In this document: positions 7,588 through 14,999 of the stretch, one piece after another | How positions within the stretch are numbered: position 1 is the first letter of the stretch | Layout: every line of letters starts with the position of its first letter | Made by a program: the position numbers and the translations under genes | The notes under the pieces: generated by a model | What the model was told of the DNA's origin: nothing | What the model saw: only the letters and a program-made list of their open reading frames with translations | The model's database searches: none | Assembly: GCA_051306415.1 (NCBI GenBank) | Contig: JBPPNE010000289.1 | Coordinates: forward strand, 1 to 15,664 | Length of the DNA stretch: 15,664 nucleotides | From: CBDDRG01 sp051306415 | GTDB taxonomy: Bacteria > Pseudomonadota > Gammaproteobacteria > Pseudomonadales > Porticoccaceae | Direction of reading: 5' to 3'

Positions 7588-8439
7588 ATGGCGCTCCACC
7601 AACCGGCTGTTACTTTGATGCAATTCCGGATTGCGCTACTGGGGTACTTGTTAGCGCACGCCTTGGCTAACCCTTGCCACGCCCTCGAAATTCAGGCGGC
7701 CTGGGAACAGGGCGCCATGGTCGTCGGCAGCGTATCCCCAGGCACCCGGGTCTGGTTCGAGGGACGCCCACTCACCCTCACTGCCGGCGGCAAATTCGTC
7801 ATCGGCCTCGATCGCGACACCCCGGCAAGGGTGTCATTGAACCTCACCGCGGGCAGCGCAAAAGAGGCCTTTAGCTTTGAGGTTGTGCAGCGCCGGTACG
7901 CTGTCCAGCGTGTCGATGGGGTCCCTGAGCAAACCGTCACTCCCCCGCCCGAGGTGCTGGAGCGCATTCGCAGCGAAGCAATCCTGGTCAGCAAGGCGCG
8001 CGCAGACTCTAGCCACAGAGAGGATTTCCTCCACGGCTTTGTATTGCCACTACACGGACTCATCACCGGCGTCTACGGCAGCCGGCGGATCTATAACGGC
8101 ATCCCCAAAAATCCGCATTTCGGGCTCGACATCGCCGCGCCCAAGGGTGCCTTGGTGCGCGCACCCGCGCCTGGAATCGTCAGGCTTGCCCAGCCCGATC
8201 TGTATTTTTCCGGCGGCACCCTGATTGTCGATCACGGCTACGGGATCTCTTCAACCTTCATTCACCTGAGTGAAATCCTCGTCACCCTCGGACAACGAAT
8301 CGAAACTGGGGAGGCCATCGCCCGCGTCGGCGCCACCGGGAGGGCCACTGGCCCACACCTCGACTGGCGCATGAACTGGCTCGACATCCGTCTTGATCCG
8401 GCCCTCGTGCTCCGGCACTTCCCTCCAGCCGCAGACTGA
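7588..8439 (+). CDS. exported M23 (LytM-type) peptidase family protein
   Basis: A 283-aa protein with a signal peptide (hydrophobic IALLGYLLAHALA, likely cleaved after NPCHA near residue 32) and a C-terminal peptidase M23 domain, which in this family cuts or binds peptidoglycan peptides in the periplasm. Metal-site residues visible are H177 and D181 (HFGLD), H226 (FIHLS) and H257 (GPHLD). The last motif is usually HxH, but here it reads H257-L-D259, so the second histidine, normally a zinc ligand, is aspartate. The enzyme may use Asp as ligand or be an inactive regulator. An internal ATG at 7618 gives a more typical signal peptide (MQFRIALLG) and may be the true start. It probably shares a transcript with recX. 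Confidence 0.88.
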   Translation: MALHQPAVTLMQFRIALLGYLLAHALANPCHALEIQAAWEQGAMVVGSVSPGTRVWFEGRPLTLTAGGKFVIGLDRDTPARVSLNLTAGSAKEAFSFEVVQRRYAVQRVDGVPEQTVTPPPEVLERIRSEAILVSKARADSSHREDFLHGFVLPLHGLITGVYGSRRIYNGIPKNPHFGLDIAAPKGALVRAPAPGIVRLAQPDLYFSGGTLIVDHGYGISSTFIHLSEILVTLGQRIETGEAIARVGATGRATGPHLDWRMNWLDIRLDPALVLRHFPPAAD

Positions 8440-8511
8440 GAAAAACTCGCGAGCGTGGAGTTGGCGGAGCGTTTCCCTTAAACTTGCCAGCCCGACACCA
8501 AGGTGAGCAGC

Positions 8512-8706
8512 ATGATCGACAAGCAGTTGCTCGGCATTCTGGTTTGCCCGGTGACCAAGGCGCCGCTGGAATACTGGGCGGATCGTCAAGAGTTGGTGTG
8601 TCGTGCGAGTGGACTGGCCTACCCGATTCGCGACGGCTTGCCGGTCATGCGCGAGAGTGAGGCGCGACAGCTTTCCACCGACGAAAAACTGGATCGCCGT
8701 CGGTAG
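8512..8706 (+). CDS. Trm112-like / UPF0434 (YcaR family) small protein
   Basis: A 64-aa protein with the Trm112/UPF0434 pattern: MIDKQLLGILVCPVTKAPL, then ELVCRASGLAYPIRDGLPVM and EARQL. Bacterial members are of uncertain function; eukaryotic Trm112 activates methyltransferases. Start ATG 8512 is set by a strong AAGGTGA ribosome site six bases upstream; a GTG at 8503 overlaps that site and is unlikely. The zinc knuckle is incomplete (only C12 and C30), a state I recall in other proteobacterial members. In many proteobacteria this gene sits beside lpxK and kdsB, which are absent here. Confidence 0.88.
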   Translation: MIDKQLLGILVCPVTKAPLEYWADRQELVCRASGLAYPIRDGLPVMRESEARQLSTDEKLDRRR

Positions 8707-8713
8707 CCCCAAT

Positions 8714-8735
8714 CACTCGGTGAGTGACGACTCAC
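8714..8735. other. overlapping small inverted repeats after the Trm112-like gene
   Basis: GTGAGT (8720-8725) pairs with ACTCAC (8730-8735) over a 4-base loop. A competing arm is CACTC (8714-8718) with GAGTG (8722-8726). Only AAAA follows on the + strand, so it is not a clear rightward terminator. The rest of the 126-bp spacer shows no other feature. Confidence 0.3.
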
Positions 8736-8832
8736 TAAAAGCATCCCCAACGGCATTCCCGCCAGCGTTCACTGACACCCGACTGAATACACTGCGTCAG
8801 ATGACAGCCAGCCCGAAAACGGAGACATCACC

Positions 8833-9183
8833 ATGACAGCGGAAACCCTGTTCACTAAAATCATCGCGCGTCAGATTCCGGCAGAGATTGTCTACGAGGA
8901 CGACCTCTGCATTGCGATCAAGGATATCGCCCCCAAGGCGCCGGTGCATCTGCTGGTGATTCCGCGCCAGCCGACCCCCCGCTTGGCGGACGCCGAACCA
9001 GAGGATCAAGCGCTGCTCGGCCACCTGCTGCTGGCCGCCAATACCGTCGCCCACCAGGCCGGTATCGGCGATGCCTTTCGCGTCATCGTCAACAGTGGAG
9101 CGGGCGCCGGACAGACCGTTTTTCACCTCCACCTGCATATTCTGGGTGGCAAGACGTTCAGCGAATCCAGCCTCGGTTTTTAA
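8833..9183 (+). CDS. HIT family protein (HinT-type purine nucleoside phosphoramidase)
   Basis: A 116-aa histidine-triad protein that, by family, hydrolyses adenosine 5'-phosphoramidates such as aminoacyl- or lysyl-AMP. The triad HLHLHIL is at 98-104, with H98, H100 (the likely nucleophile) and H102. Other HinT hallmarks are the N-terminal TLFTKIIARQIPAEIVYED and the central NSGAGAGQTVFHLHLH stretch. A GGAG lies about eight bases before the ATG. Length is normal for bacterial HinT (about 113-119 aa). It lies between the Trm112-like gene and alaS with 111-126 bp gaps. The possible link between HinT and the aminoacyl-adenylate chemistry of nearby alaS is only an association. Confidence 0.93.
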   Translation: MTAETLFTKIIARQIPAEIVYEDDLCIAIKDIAPKAPVHLLVIPRQPTPRLADAEPEDQALLGHLLLAANTVAHQAGIGDAFRVIVNSGAGAGQTVFHLHLHILGGKTFSESSLGF

Positions 9184-9294
9184 CCGCCGCCGACCCGATC
9201 ACACTCTTACCGCAAGAAACAGGAATCCAATGCAGAGCACCACCCTCAAACAGTCTGAGCACGACGCGGAACCTTCGTGCAAAGTACTCCAATC

Positions 9295-11925
9295 ATGAAC
9301 AGCGCCGCGATCCGCCAGGCTTTTCTCGACTTCTTCTCAAGCCGCGGCCATCAGGTCGTGGCCAGTAGTAGCCTGATCCCAGGCGACGACCCAACCCTGC
9401 TGTTCACCAACGCCGGCATGGTGCAGTTCAAGGACGTGTTTCTCGGCACTGACAAGCGGCCCTACACCCGCGCAGCCTCATCGCAGCGTTGCGTACGCGC
9501 CGGCGGCAAGCACAACGATCTGGAAAACGTCGGCTACACCGCCCGCCACCACACTTTTTTCGAAATGCTGGGCAACTTCAGTTTCGGTGACTATTTCAAG
9601 CGCGAAGCAATCGGCTACGCCTGGGAATTCCTGACCCAGGTGCTGCAACTGCCGCCCGCGCGGCTGTGGGTCACGGTGCACGTCTCCGACGATGACGCGG
9701 CCAACATCTGGATCAAGGAGATCGGCATCGACCCGACGCGGTTTTCCCGCCTTGACGCGGACAACTTCTGGCAGATGGGCGATACCGGCCCCTGTGGCCC
9801 TTGCTCCGAGATTTTCTACGACCACGGCCCCGAAATTCCCGGCGGCCCGCCGGGCAGCGCCGACGATCATCTCGACCGCTACATCGAGATCTGGAATCTG
9901 GTGTTCATGCAGTACGAGCGCGGCACCGATGGCACCTTGACGCCGCTGCCCAAGCCCTCCATCGACACCGGCATGGGCTTAGAGCGCATCGCCGCCGTCA
10001 TGCAGGGCGTGCACTCCAACTACGAAATCGACCTGTTCGCGAACCTGGTCCGCGCCGCGGCTACAGTGACTGCGACTACTGATCTGGCTGATCCGTCGTT
10101 GCACGTTATCGCCGACCACATTCGCTCGGCGACCTTTCTGGTGGTCGATGGCGTGCTCCCCGGCAACGAGGATCGCGGCTATGTGTTGCGGCGGATCATC
10201 CGCCGCGCGCTGCGCCACGGCCACCGCCTAGGCGCAAACGGCGTGTTCTTCCATCGCCTGGTGCCGGCGCTCGTAGCCGAGATGGGTAATGCCTACCCGG
10301 AACTCGCGCGTGAACAGGATCGGGTCGAACAGGTGCTGCGCGCCGAGGAAGAGCAGTTTGTACGCACCCTCGACAAAGGCATGGGCGTACTGGAGGCGGC
10401 ACTGGCGACCTTGGAAGGTGGCGAGATTCCCGGTGAAACCGTGTTCCAGCTCTACGACACCTACGGCTTCCCGGTCGATCTGACCAACGACATCGCCCGC
10501 GAGCGTGGCTATCGCCTGGATATGGCCGGCTACGAGCGCTGCATGACGGCTCAGCGCGAGCGCGCCCGGGCGGCGAGCACTTTTCATCTCGTCAACGTTT
10601 CGAGTGTTTTGCAGGCCCACAGTTTTGTAAAAATGGACGTTATCAGGGCTAAGCAGTTCAACGGGTACGACCACGACGAGGTCAAAGCCACCGTAAAGGC
10701 GCTATTCAGAAACGGCGCGCCTGTGCCAAGCATCAAGGCTGGCGAACAGGCCACGGTGGTGCTGGACCACACGCCGTTTTATGCGGAATCCGGCGGTCAG
10801 GTCGGCGACTGCGGCCAGCTAGAAGGCCCAGCCGGCGTGTTCAAAGTCGCCGACACGCGCAAGGAAGATAACCTGCATCTCCACACTGGCGTGCTGACTA
10901 CCGGTACGCTCGCTGTGGACGAGGACGTGACAGCCCACATCGACGTCGCCCGGCGCACGCGCATCCGCGCCAACCATTCGGCAACCCATTTACTGCACGC
11001 GGTCCTGCGCCAGGTACTGGGCAATCACGTTGCACAAAAGGGCTCGCTGGTCGACGCCGAGCGCCTGCGTTTCGACTTCGCCCATCCCGAGGCGATGACT
11101 TCCACCGAGATCAAAGCCATCGAGCGGCGCGTCAATACCGAAATCCGCCGCAACACCCCGGTGCAGACGGAGGAAATGGCGATTGCCGACGCCCAGCGCA
11201 AAGGCGCGATGGCGCTGTTCGGCGAGAAATACGGCGACCAGGTGCGCGTACTGACCATGGGTGACGGCTTTTCGGTGGAGCTCTGCGGTGGCACCCATGT
11301 CGTCCGCACCGGTGATATTGGCTTATTGCGCATCATCTCCGAATCCGGCATTGCCTCCGGTGTGCGCCGGATTGAAGCGGTGACCGGCGAGGGGGCGTTG
11401 GCACTGTTCGACGAGGTGGAAACCGGGCTCAATCAGGTCGCCGCGACGCTAAAAACCAGTCGCACTGCTGTGCTCGATAAAGCCATCCAGTTGATGGAAC
11501 AGAACCGCCGGCTCAGCCGCGAGGTCGAAGCCTTGAAGGTGCGGCTGGCCAGTGCGGCTGGCGGCGACCCGCTCGCAGGCGCCCTCAACATCGGCGATGG
11601 CGCGCGGCTGCTGGTGCGCCAACTCGATAGCGCTGACGCCAAGACATTGCGCGAGCTGGCCGACCAGCTTAGATCCCGCCTCGGTACCGGCGTGGTCGTG
11701 CTGGCAGGGGTGGCGGATGGCAAGGTGGCCTTGATCGCCGGTGTCACCGGCGATCTGACGGCGCGGGTCAGTGCCGGCGAGTTGATGCAATTCGTCGCGC
11801 CGCAGCTCGGCGGCAAAGGCGGTGGCCGCGCGGATATGGCGCAGGGTGGCGGCACCGATGTCGCTGCGCTGCCGGCGGCGCTCGACTCCGTGTATGGTTG
11901 GCTGGAACAGCGTTTATCAGCCTGA
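9295..11925 (+). CDS. alaS: alanyl-tRNA synthetase
   Basis: Class II synthetase charging tRNA-Ala. At 876 aa it has the same length as the E. coli enzyme. The N-terminal catalytic domain opens with IRQAFLDFFSSRGHQVVASSS and PTLLFTNAGMVQFKDVFLG, followed by the RCVRAGGKHNDLENVG region of motif 2. The editing domain carries the zinc-type residues H561 and H565 (NHSATHLLH) and C664 and H668 (CGGTH). A coiled segment (LMEQNRRLSREVEALKVRL) precedes the glycine-rich C-Ala domain (GGKGGGRADMAQGGG). ATG 9295 is preferred over the in-frame GTG at 9277 because homology and family length start there, although its Shine-Dalgarno is poor. lysC follows after 28 bp, probably on the same transcript. Confidence 0.98.
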   Translation: MNSAAIRQAFLDFFSSRGHQVVASSSLIPGDDPTLLFTNAGMVQFKDVFLGTDKRPYTRAASSQRCVRAGGKHNDLENVGYTARHHTFFEMLGNFSFGDYFKREAIGYAWEFLTQVLQLPPARLWVTVHVSDDDAANIWIKEIGIDPTRFSRLDADNFWQMGDTGPCGPCSEIFYDHGPEIPGGPPGSADDHLDRYIEIWNLVFMQYERGTDGTLTPLPKPSIDTGMGLERIAAVMQGVHSNYEIDLFANLVRAAATVTATTDLADPSLHVIADHIRSATFLVVDGVLPGNEDRGYVLRRIIRRALRHGHRLGANGVFFHRLVPALVAEMGNAYPELAREQDRVEQVLRAEEEQFVRTLDKGMGVLEAALATLEGGEIPGETVFQLYDTYGFPVDLTNDIARERGYRLDMAGYERCMTAQRERARAASTFHLVNVSSVLQAHSFVKMDVIRAKQFNGYDHDEVKATVKALFRNGAPVPSIKAGEQATVVLDHTPFYAESGGQVGDCGQLEGPAGVFKVADTRKEDNLHLHTGVLTTGTLAVDEDVTAHIDVARRTRIRANHSATHLLHAVLRQVLGNHVAQKGSLVDAERLRFDFAHPEAMTSTEIKAIERRVNTEIRRNTPVQTEEMAIADAQRKGAMALFGEKYGDQVRVLTMGDGFSVELCGGTHVVRTGDIGLLRIISESGIASGVRRIEAVTGEGALALFDEVETGLNQVAATLKTSRTAVLDKAIQLMEQNRRLSREVEALKVRLASAAGGDPLAGALNIGDGARLLVRQLDSADAKTLRELADQLRSRLGTGVVVLAGVADGKVALIAGVTGDLTARVSAGELMQFVAPQLGGKGGGRADMAQGGGTDVAALPAALDSVYGWLEQRLSA

Positions 11926-11953
11926 TCACTTCGATTTCAACACGAGACGACAG

Positions 11954-13186
11954 ATGCGTTTGATTGTTAGAAAATACGGCGGCACATCGGTGGGCACCAT
12001 CGAGCGCATCAACTCCGTTGCCGAAAAATTGGTGGCGGCCCACGCAAATGGCGAAGCGATAGTAGTGGTGGTCTCTGCGATGAGCGGAGAGACCAATCGC
12101 CTCCTCGCCCTTGCCCACGAACTCACCGAAAACCCCTCCCCACGGGAGCTGGATGTCATGGTGTCCACCGGCGAGCAGGTCACCATCGCCCTGCTGGCGA
12201 TGGCCCTGATCGAGCGCGGCTGTGCGGCTCGCTCCTACACCGGGGCCCAGGTGCGCATTCTGACCGATAGCGCCTTCACCAAGGCGCGGATCGAGGACAT
12301 CGACGCCCATCGTATCCGCGCCGATCTCGATGCCAGCCGTGTCGTCGTGGTCGCTGGCTTCCAGGGCGTCGATGGCGATGGCAATATCACCACGCTCGGC
12401 CGGGGCGGCTCCGACACCACGGCGGTGGCACTCGCCGCCGCGCTGAAAGCCGACGAATGCCAGATTTACACCGATGTCGATGGCGTCTACACCACCGATC
12501 CGCGCGTGGTCGAGCGCGCCCGCCGCCTCGACCGCATCACCTTCGAAGAGATGCTGGAGATGGCGAGCCAAGGCTCGAAGGTATTGCAGATTCGCTCCGT
12601 CGAATTCGCCGGCAAATACAAAGTTCCATTGCGAGTGCTGTCGAGCTTTGTCGACGGCCCCGGCACGTTAATTACTCTTGAGGACGACGACACCATGGAA
12701 AAACCGGTCGTATCCGGCATCGCCTTCAATCGCGACGAGGCCAAGCTGACCATTCAGGGCGTCGCCGATACTCCTGGAATCGCCTACCGCATTCTGGGAC
12801 CGATTGCCGACGCCAATATCGAAGTGGACGTGATTGTCCAGAATGTCTCCGAAGACGGCACCACCGCACTGACCTTCACGGTCCATCGCAATGACATGAA
12901 AAAGGCAAAAGGCATTCTGGATCAGATAGCCGGCGAACTAGGCGCGAAATCCGTACACGCCGATGGCCGCATCGCCAAACTCGCCCTGGTGGGCGTCGGC
13001 ATGCGCTCTCATGCGGGTGTCGCCGCCAAGATGTTTCAGACGCTTGCCAACGAGAACATCAATATCCAGATGATCTCCACGTCAGAAATCAAGATCACCG
13101 TGGTTATCGAGGAAAAATACCTGGAGCTCGCCGTGCGATCCCTCCACAGCTCATTCGACATGGAAGACTCCGACCGGGAAAGCTGA
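11954..13186 (+). CDS. lysC: aspartate kinase
   Basis: Aspartokinase phosphorylates aspartate in the first step towards lysine, methionine, threonine and diaminopimelate. The 410-aa product is of the Pseudomonas-type monofunctional class. The kinase domain has KYGGTS at 7-12 and GRGGSDTTAVALAAAL. Two ACT domains follow (about 264-340, LTIQGVADTPGIAYRILGPIADANIEVD; about 345-405, GVGMRSHAGVAAKMFQTLANENINIQMISTSEIKI). They bind feedback effectors, lysine and/or threonine in this class. ATG 11954 sits at the family start; the upstream open frame (from 11822) overlaps alaS. It lies between alaS and csrA as in Pseudomonas. The short 28-bp gap leaves no room for a lysine riboswitch. Confidence 0.98.
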   Translation: MRLIVRKYGGTSVGTIERINSVAEKLVAAHANGEAIVVVVSAMSGETNRLLALAHELTENPSPRELDVMVSTGEQVTIALLAMALIERGCAARSYTGAQVRILTDSAFTKARIEDIDAHRIRADLDASRVVVVAGFQGVDGDGNITTLGRGGSDTTAVALAAALKADECQIYTDVDGVYTTDPRVVERARRLDRITFEEMLEMASQGSKVLQIRSVEFAGKYKVPLRVLSSFVDGPGTLITLEDDDTMEKPVVSGIAFNRDEAKLTIQGVADTPGIAYRILGPIADANIEVDVIVQNVSEDGTTALTFTVHRNDMKKAKGILDQIAGELGAKSVHADGRIAKLALVGVGMRSHAGVAAKMFQTLANENINIQMISTSEIKITVVIEEKYLELAVRSLHSSFDMEDSDRES

Positions 13187-13318
13187 CCAGGAATTACCCG
13201 CGAACACAGATTCAGCACCGGAACGACTCCCATACATTCAATTTAGTTGATGGAGTGGGGCTAGAGCCTGATGGCCGGTCTAACGCTCCCTGGGAATTAA
13301 TTGTTACAATAAGTCGTG

Positions 13319-13351
13319 ACACAGTGAAGGTGGAACCTTTGCTGTGTTTTT
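13319..13351 (+). terminator. intrinsic terminator / possible attenuator between lysC and csrA
   Basis: ACACAGTGAAGGT (13319-13331), loop GGA, ACCTTTGCTGTGT (13335-13347) form a continuous 13-bp stem with two G-U pairs, followed by TTTTT (13347-13351). This is a strong Rho-independent terminator, most simply that of the alaS-lysC transcript. It lies 133 bp after the lysC stop. A TACAAT hexamer at 13305-13310, inside the palindrome ATTGTTACAAT, lies just upstream. If it is a -10 element, transcripts would begin with this hairpin and csrA could be attenuated. No good -35 was found. Confidence 0.8.
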
Positions 13352-13431
13352 GGTATCGGCAACAAAAAAGCATCCGACAACGAAAGCAAGCCGTTTACCT
13401 CAGCAATTGGCAGGTTATAAAGGAGAGAGAG

Positions 13432-13620
13432 ATGCTTATTCTGACCAGGCGGGTGGGAGAGACGCTAGTAATAGGTGACGACGTAACCGTAACTGTGCTC
13501 GGCGTGAGGGGCAACCAGGTGCGTCTCGGTGTCAACGCACCCAAAGACATCTCCGTTCACCGCGAAGAGATCTATCAGCGTATCCAGCAAGAAAAACTAC
13601 AGGGGGAAGGGGCTGTTTGA
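13432..13620 (+). CDS. csrA: carbon storage regulator CsrA (RsmA)
   Basis: RNA-binding dimer that recognises GGA motifs near ribosome sites and represses or stabilises mRNAs controlling metabolism, motility and biofilm. The 62-aa protein is nearly canonical: MLILTRRVGETLVIGDDV, VTVLGVRGNQVRLGV, then PKDISVHREEIYQRI with the RNA-contacting R44. The frame is open upstream to 13255, but that part crosses the terminator. ATG 13432 with AAGGAGAG (13420-13427) is clear. The GGA in its own ribosome site could allow autoregulation, as known for E. coli csrA. It is followed by tRNA-Ser, as in E. coli (csrA-serV). Confidence 0.98.
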   Translation: MLILTRRVGETLVIGDDVTVTVLGVRGNQVRLGVNAPKDISVHREEIYQRIQQEKLQGEGAV

Positions 13621-13642
13621 GTCCTTCGCAACCCTGATTCCA

Positions 13643-13670
13643 TTGGTTTGCCCGCTTGATGTGGTACTAT
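13643..13670 (+). promoter_or_regulatory. candidate promoter for tRNA-Ser
   Basis: TTGGTT (13643-13648), a 16-base spacer and TACTAT (13665-13670), followed by a GC-rich CCTCGGCCGC discriminator typical of stable-RNA promoters. Transcription would begin near 13677, leaving a 5' leader of about 98 nt for RNase P to remove. Confidence 0.45.
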
Positions 13671-13774
13671 CCTCGGCCGCAAATTTGGCCCCCTTGGCCT
13701 ACGCGCAGTTGGATTCTGCTGGAGCGAATTGCGGCTGGAAGCTAGGCTTGACGTAAAGATTACACGGTAGTTGC

Positions 13775-13865
13775 GGTGAGGTGGCCGAGTGGCTGAAGGC
13801 GCTCCCCTGCTAAGGGAGTATACCCTAACCCGGTATCGAGGGTTCGAATCCCTCCCTCACCGCCA
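13775..13865 (+). tRNA. tRNA-Ser (GCU anticodon)
   Basis: A complete 91-nt class II tRNA with encoded CCA. Acceptor stem GGTGAGG (13775-13781) pairs with CCTCACC (13855-13861), the discriminator is G, and CCA is at 13863-13865. The anticodon arm CTCCC-CTGCTAA-GGGAG carries GCT. A long variable arm (TATACCCTAACCCGGTATC) precedes the T-arm with GGTTCGAATCC. The gene marks the right end of the conserved core. Accessory and mobile DNA begins about 75 bp downstream, but no duplicate of the tRNA 3' end is seen elsewhere in the window, so tRNA-targeted integration is not shown. Confidence 0.97.
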
Positions 13866-13940
13866 TAATCCTCCCCACCTTCGCCATCTCAGCCATTTTC
13901 GCTGGGCTTGCACCTGAATCCCATTTAACTAACCACTAAC

Positions 13941-14106
13941 GAGGCTGTAGAAAAAGCCTCAACAATAAATATTTCCGCATCTTGCCTGCGCCGACCGCCT
14001 GCATCAACATCGCGTCATTGATTTCGTAGTGGAACAGACTGCATGGCGCGCTACCAGCACATCGACACCAGCTCCCGTTTCATTGCCGCTGACCTGGCAA
14101 CTCCTC
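13941..14106 (+). mobile_element. left-end remnant of an IS1182-like insertion sequence
   Basis: The remnant begins with the terminal repeat GAGGCTGTAGAAAAAGCC (13941-13958). This matches both ends of the element at 15007-15163 almost exactly. It continues through an AT-rich leader to a transposase start at 14043. Recognisable IS sequence runs to about 14099. The homology of the leftward tag gene begins again at 14107, so only about seven bases (14100-14106) are unassigned at the junction. The rest of the IS, including its right end, is absent. The bases before the repeat are CTAAC (13936-13940), the same as before the second element. The preceding 75 bp after tRNA-Ser hold no feature. Confidence 0.7.
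14043..14099 (+). pseudogene. transposase N-terminal fragment (IS1182-like)
   Basis: The ATG at 14043 opens MARYQHIDTSSRFIAADLA. From memory, this closely resembles the N-terminus of a proteobacterial IS1182-type transposase group (MARYKHIDTSPRFL...DLA). After 19 codons the resemblance stops and the frame runs into antisense tag sequence. It is a 5' fragment of a transposase and cannot be functional. Family assignment rests on these 19 residues and should be treated as probable. Confidence 0.6.
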
Positions 14107-14616
14107 GTACACTGTGGTGGGTCCGACAAATTTCCAGCCCAGCTTTTTCAGATCCTTCGACAAAGCAAGCGATTCCGCCGAGGTCGAGACAGTCTGCGGT
14201 TCCGCAAGTTGCTTCATGTCTGGTTCGTAACGCCAGACGAAGGCTGCCAGCGAGCCTTCGCGTTTGACGAGTTCCCGAGCCTGTTGCGCATTATTGACGA
14301 CCGCCTCGATCTTGCCGCGGTGGCCGACGATCCCTTCGTCCTTGAGCAGACGATCGAGGTCGCGCTGGGTGAAGCGCGCTATCCTGTCAAAATCGAAATC
14401 ATGGAAGGCGGCACGGAAATTCTCGCGCTTGGCGAGGATGGTGCGCCAGCTCAGTCCGGATTGAAAACCCTCCAGACTCAATTTCTCGAATAAGCGATGA
14501 TCATCGCTGACCGGAAAGCCCCATTCGGCGTCGTGGTAGGCTAGAAACTCCGGTGCGGCACCGCACCAGCGGCAACGTGATTTGCCGTCGGGACCCGCTA
14601 TTATCTCCGCGCTCAC
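14080..14616 (-). pseudogene. tag: 3-methyladenine DNA glycosylase I, C-terminally truncated by IS remnant
   Basis: Tag excises 3-methyladenine from alkylated DNA. The 178-aa ORF aligns with E. coli Tag (187 aa) at an offset of 11. C15 and H28 correspond to zinc ligands C4 and H17, and E49 and W57 to active-site E38 and W46; KRENFRAAFHDFD, GIVGHRGKIEAVVNNA and KFVGPTTVY are also conserved. Homology ends at Y170. The last eight residues (EELPGQRQ) are junction and antisense IS sequence. The lost tail includes the counterparts of H175 and C179, the other two zinc ligands, so the protein is probably unstable or inactive. No other frame continues the tail. The start is GTG at 14616 with a weak ribosome site. 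It lies 29 bp downstream of the YciI-like gene on the same strand. Confidence 0.85.
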
Positions 14617-14645
14617 GTGCCTGCTGTCCTAGGTTTGAAAGTTAC

Positions 14646-14933
14646 TCAGTCGAGCAAAAATTTTAGACGGTCATCGGCTTTTGATGGCGTGATTTCAAGG
14701 ATTTCCGCGCTTACTACATTCTCCACCACAAACCGATCATCGTTTACCCTGCTCTGAAGATCAGACAGCGACGTATTATGTGCCACAACCCCACCGCCCA
14801 AGTTAGGCTGAAGACTGCCGACCAACAAAAATACGCCGTCATCAACCCCGCGTTTGATCCATTCTTTGTGGCCTTCCATGAATTGGCTGGCTTGGCCTTT
14901 GTTACCAGAAAATTTAAGAAGTACGATAAACAT
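14646..14933 (-). CDS. YciI-like (YCII-related) protein
   Basis: A 95-aa protein of the YCII-related superfamily, a small ferredoxin-like fold of mostly unknown function. The fold is suggested by the N-terminal MFIVLLKFSG strand, the HKEWIKRGVDDGVFLLVGSLQP segment with the family's conserved histidine (H22), then GGGVVAH and VSAEILEITPSKAD. The substrate is unknown. AGGAG lies about ten bases before the ATG. GC content is lower than in the core genes (about 43% over 14641-14700). It is followed after 29 bp by tag on the same strand. Its ATG lies 66 bases from the R-box end of the proposed attC, so it could be the first gene of the next cassette. Confidence 0.75.
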   Translation of the reverse strand: MFIVLLKFSGNKGQASQFMEGHKEWIKRGVDDGVFLLVGSLQPNLGGGVVAHNTSLSDLQSRVNDDRFVVENVVSAEILEITPSKADDRLKFLLD

Positions 14934-14999
14934 CGGATTTGTTCTCCTATCAACCTGAGTTGGACGAGTAAATTCAGCTGTCTTTAGCTCGCGGCGGTA

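Noticed and set aside
11926..11953. Lysine riboswitch before lysC
   Set aside because: Only 28 bp separate alaS and lysC, too short for a riboswitch of that class.
14080..14110. tag truncation as a simple sequencing frameshift
   Set aside because: Neither alternative frame restores the conserved C-terminal tail, and the following sequence is explained by the IS remnant.
14029..14493. 154-aa + strand ORF opposite tag
   Set aside because: It starts inside the IS remnant and runs antisense through tag. Only the 14043 frame matches a transposase start, and only for 19 codons.
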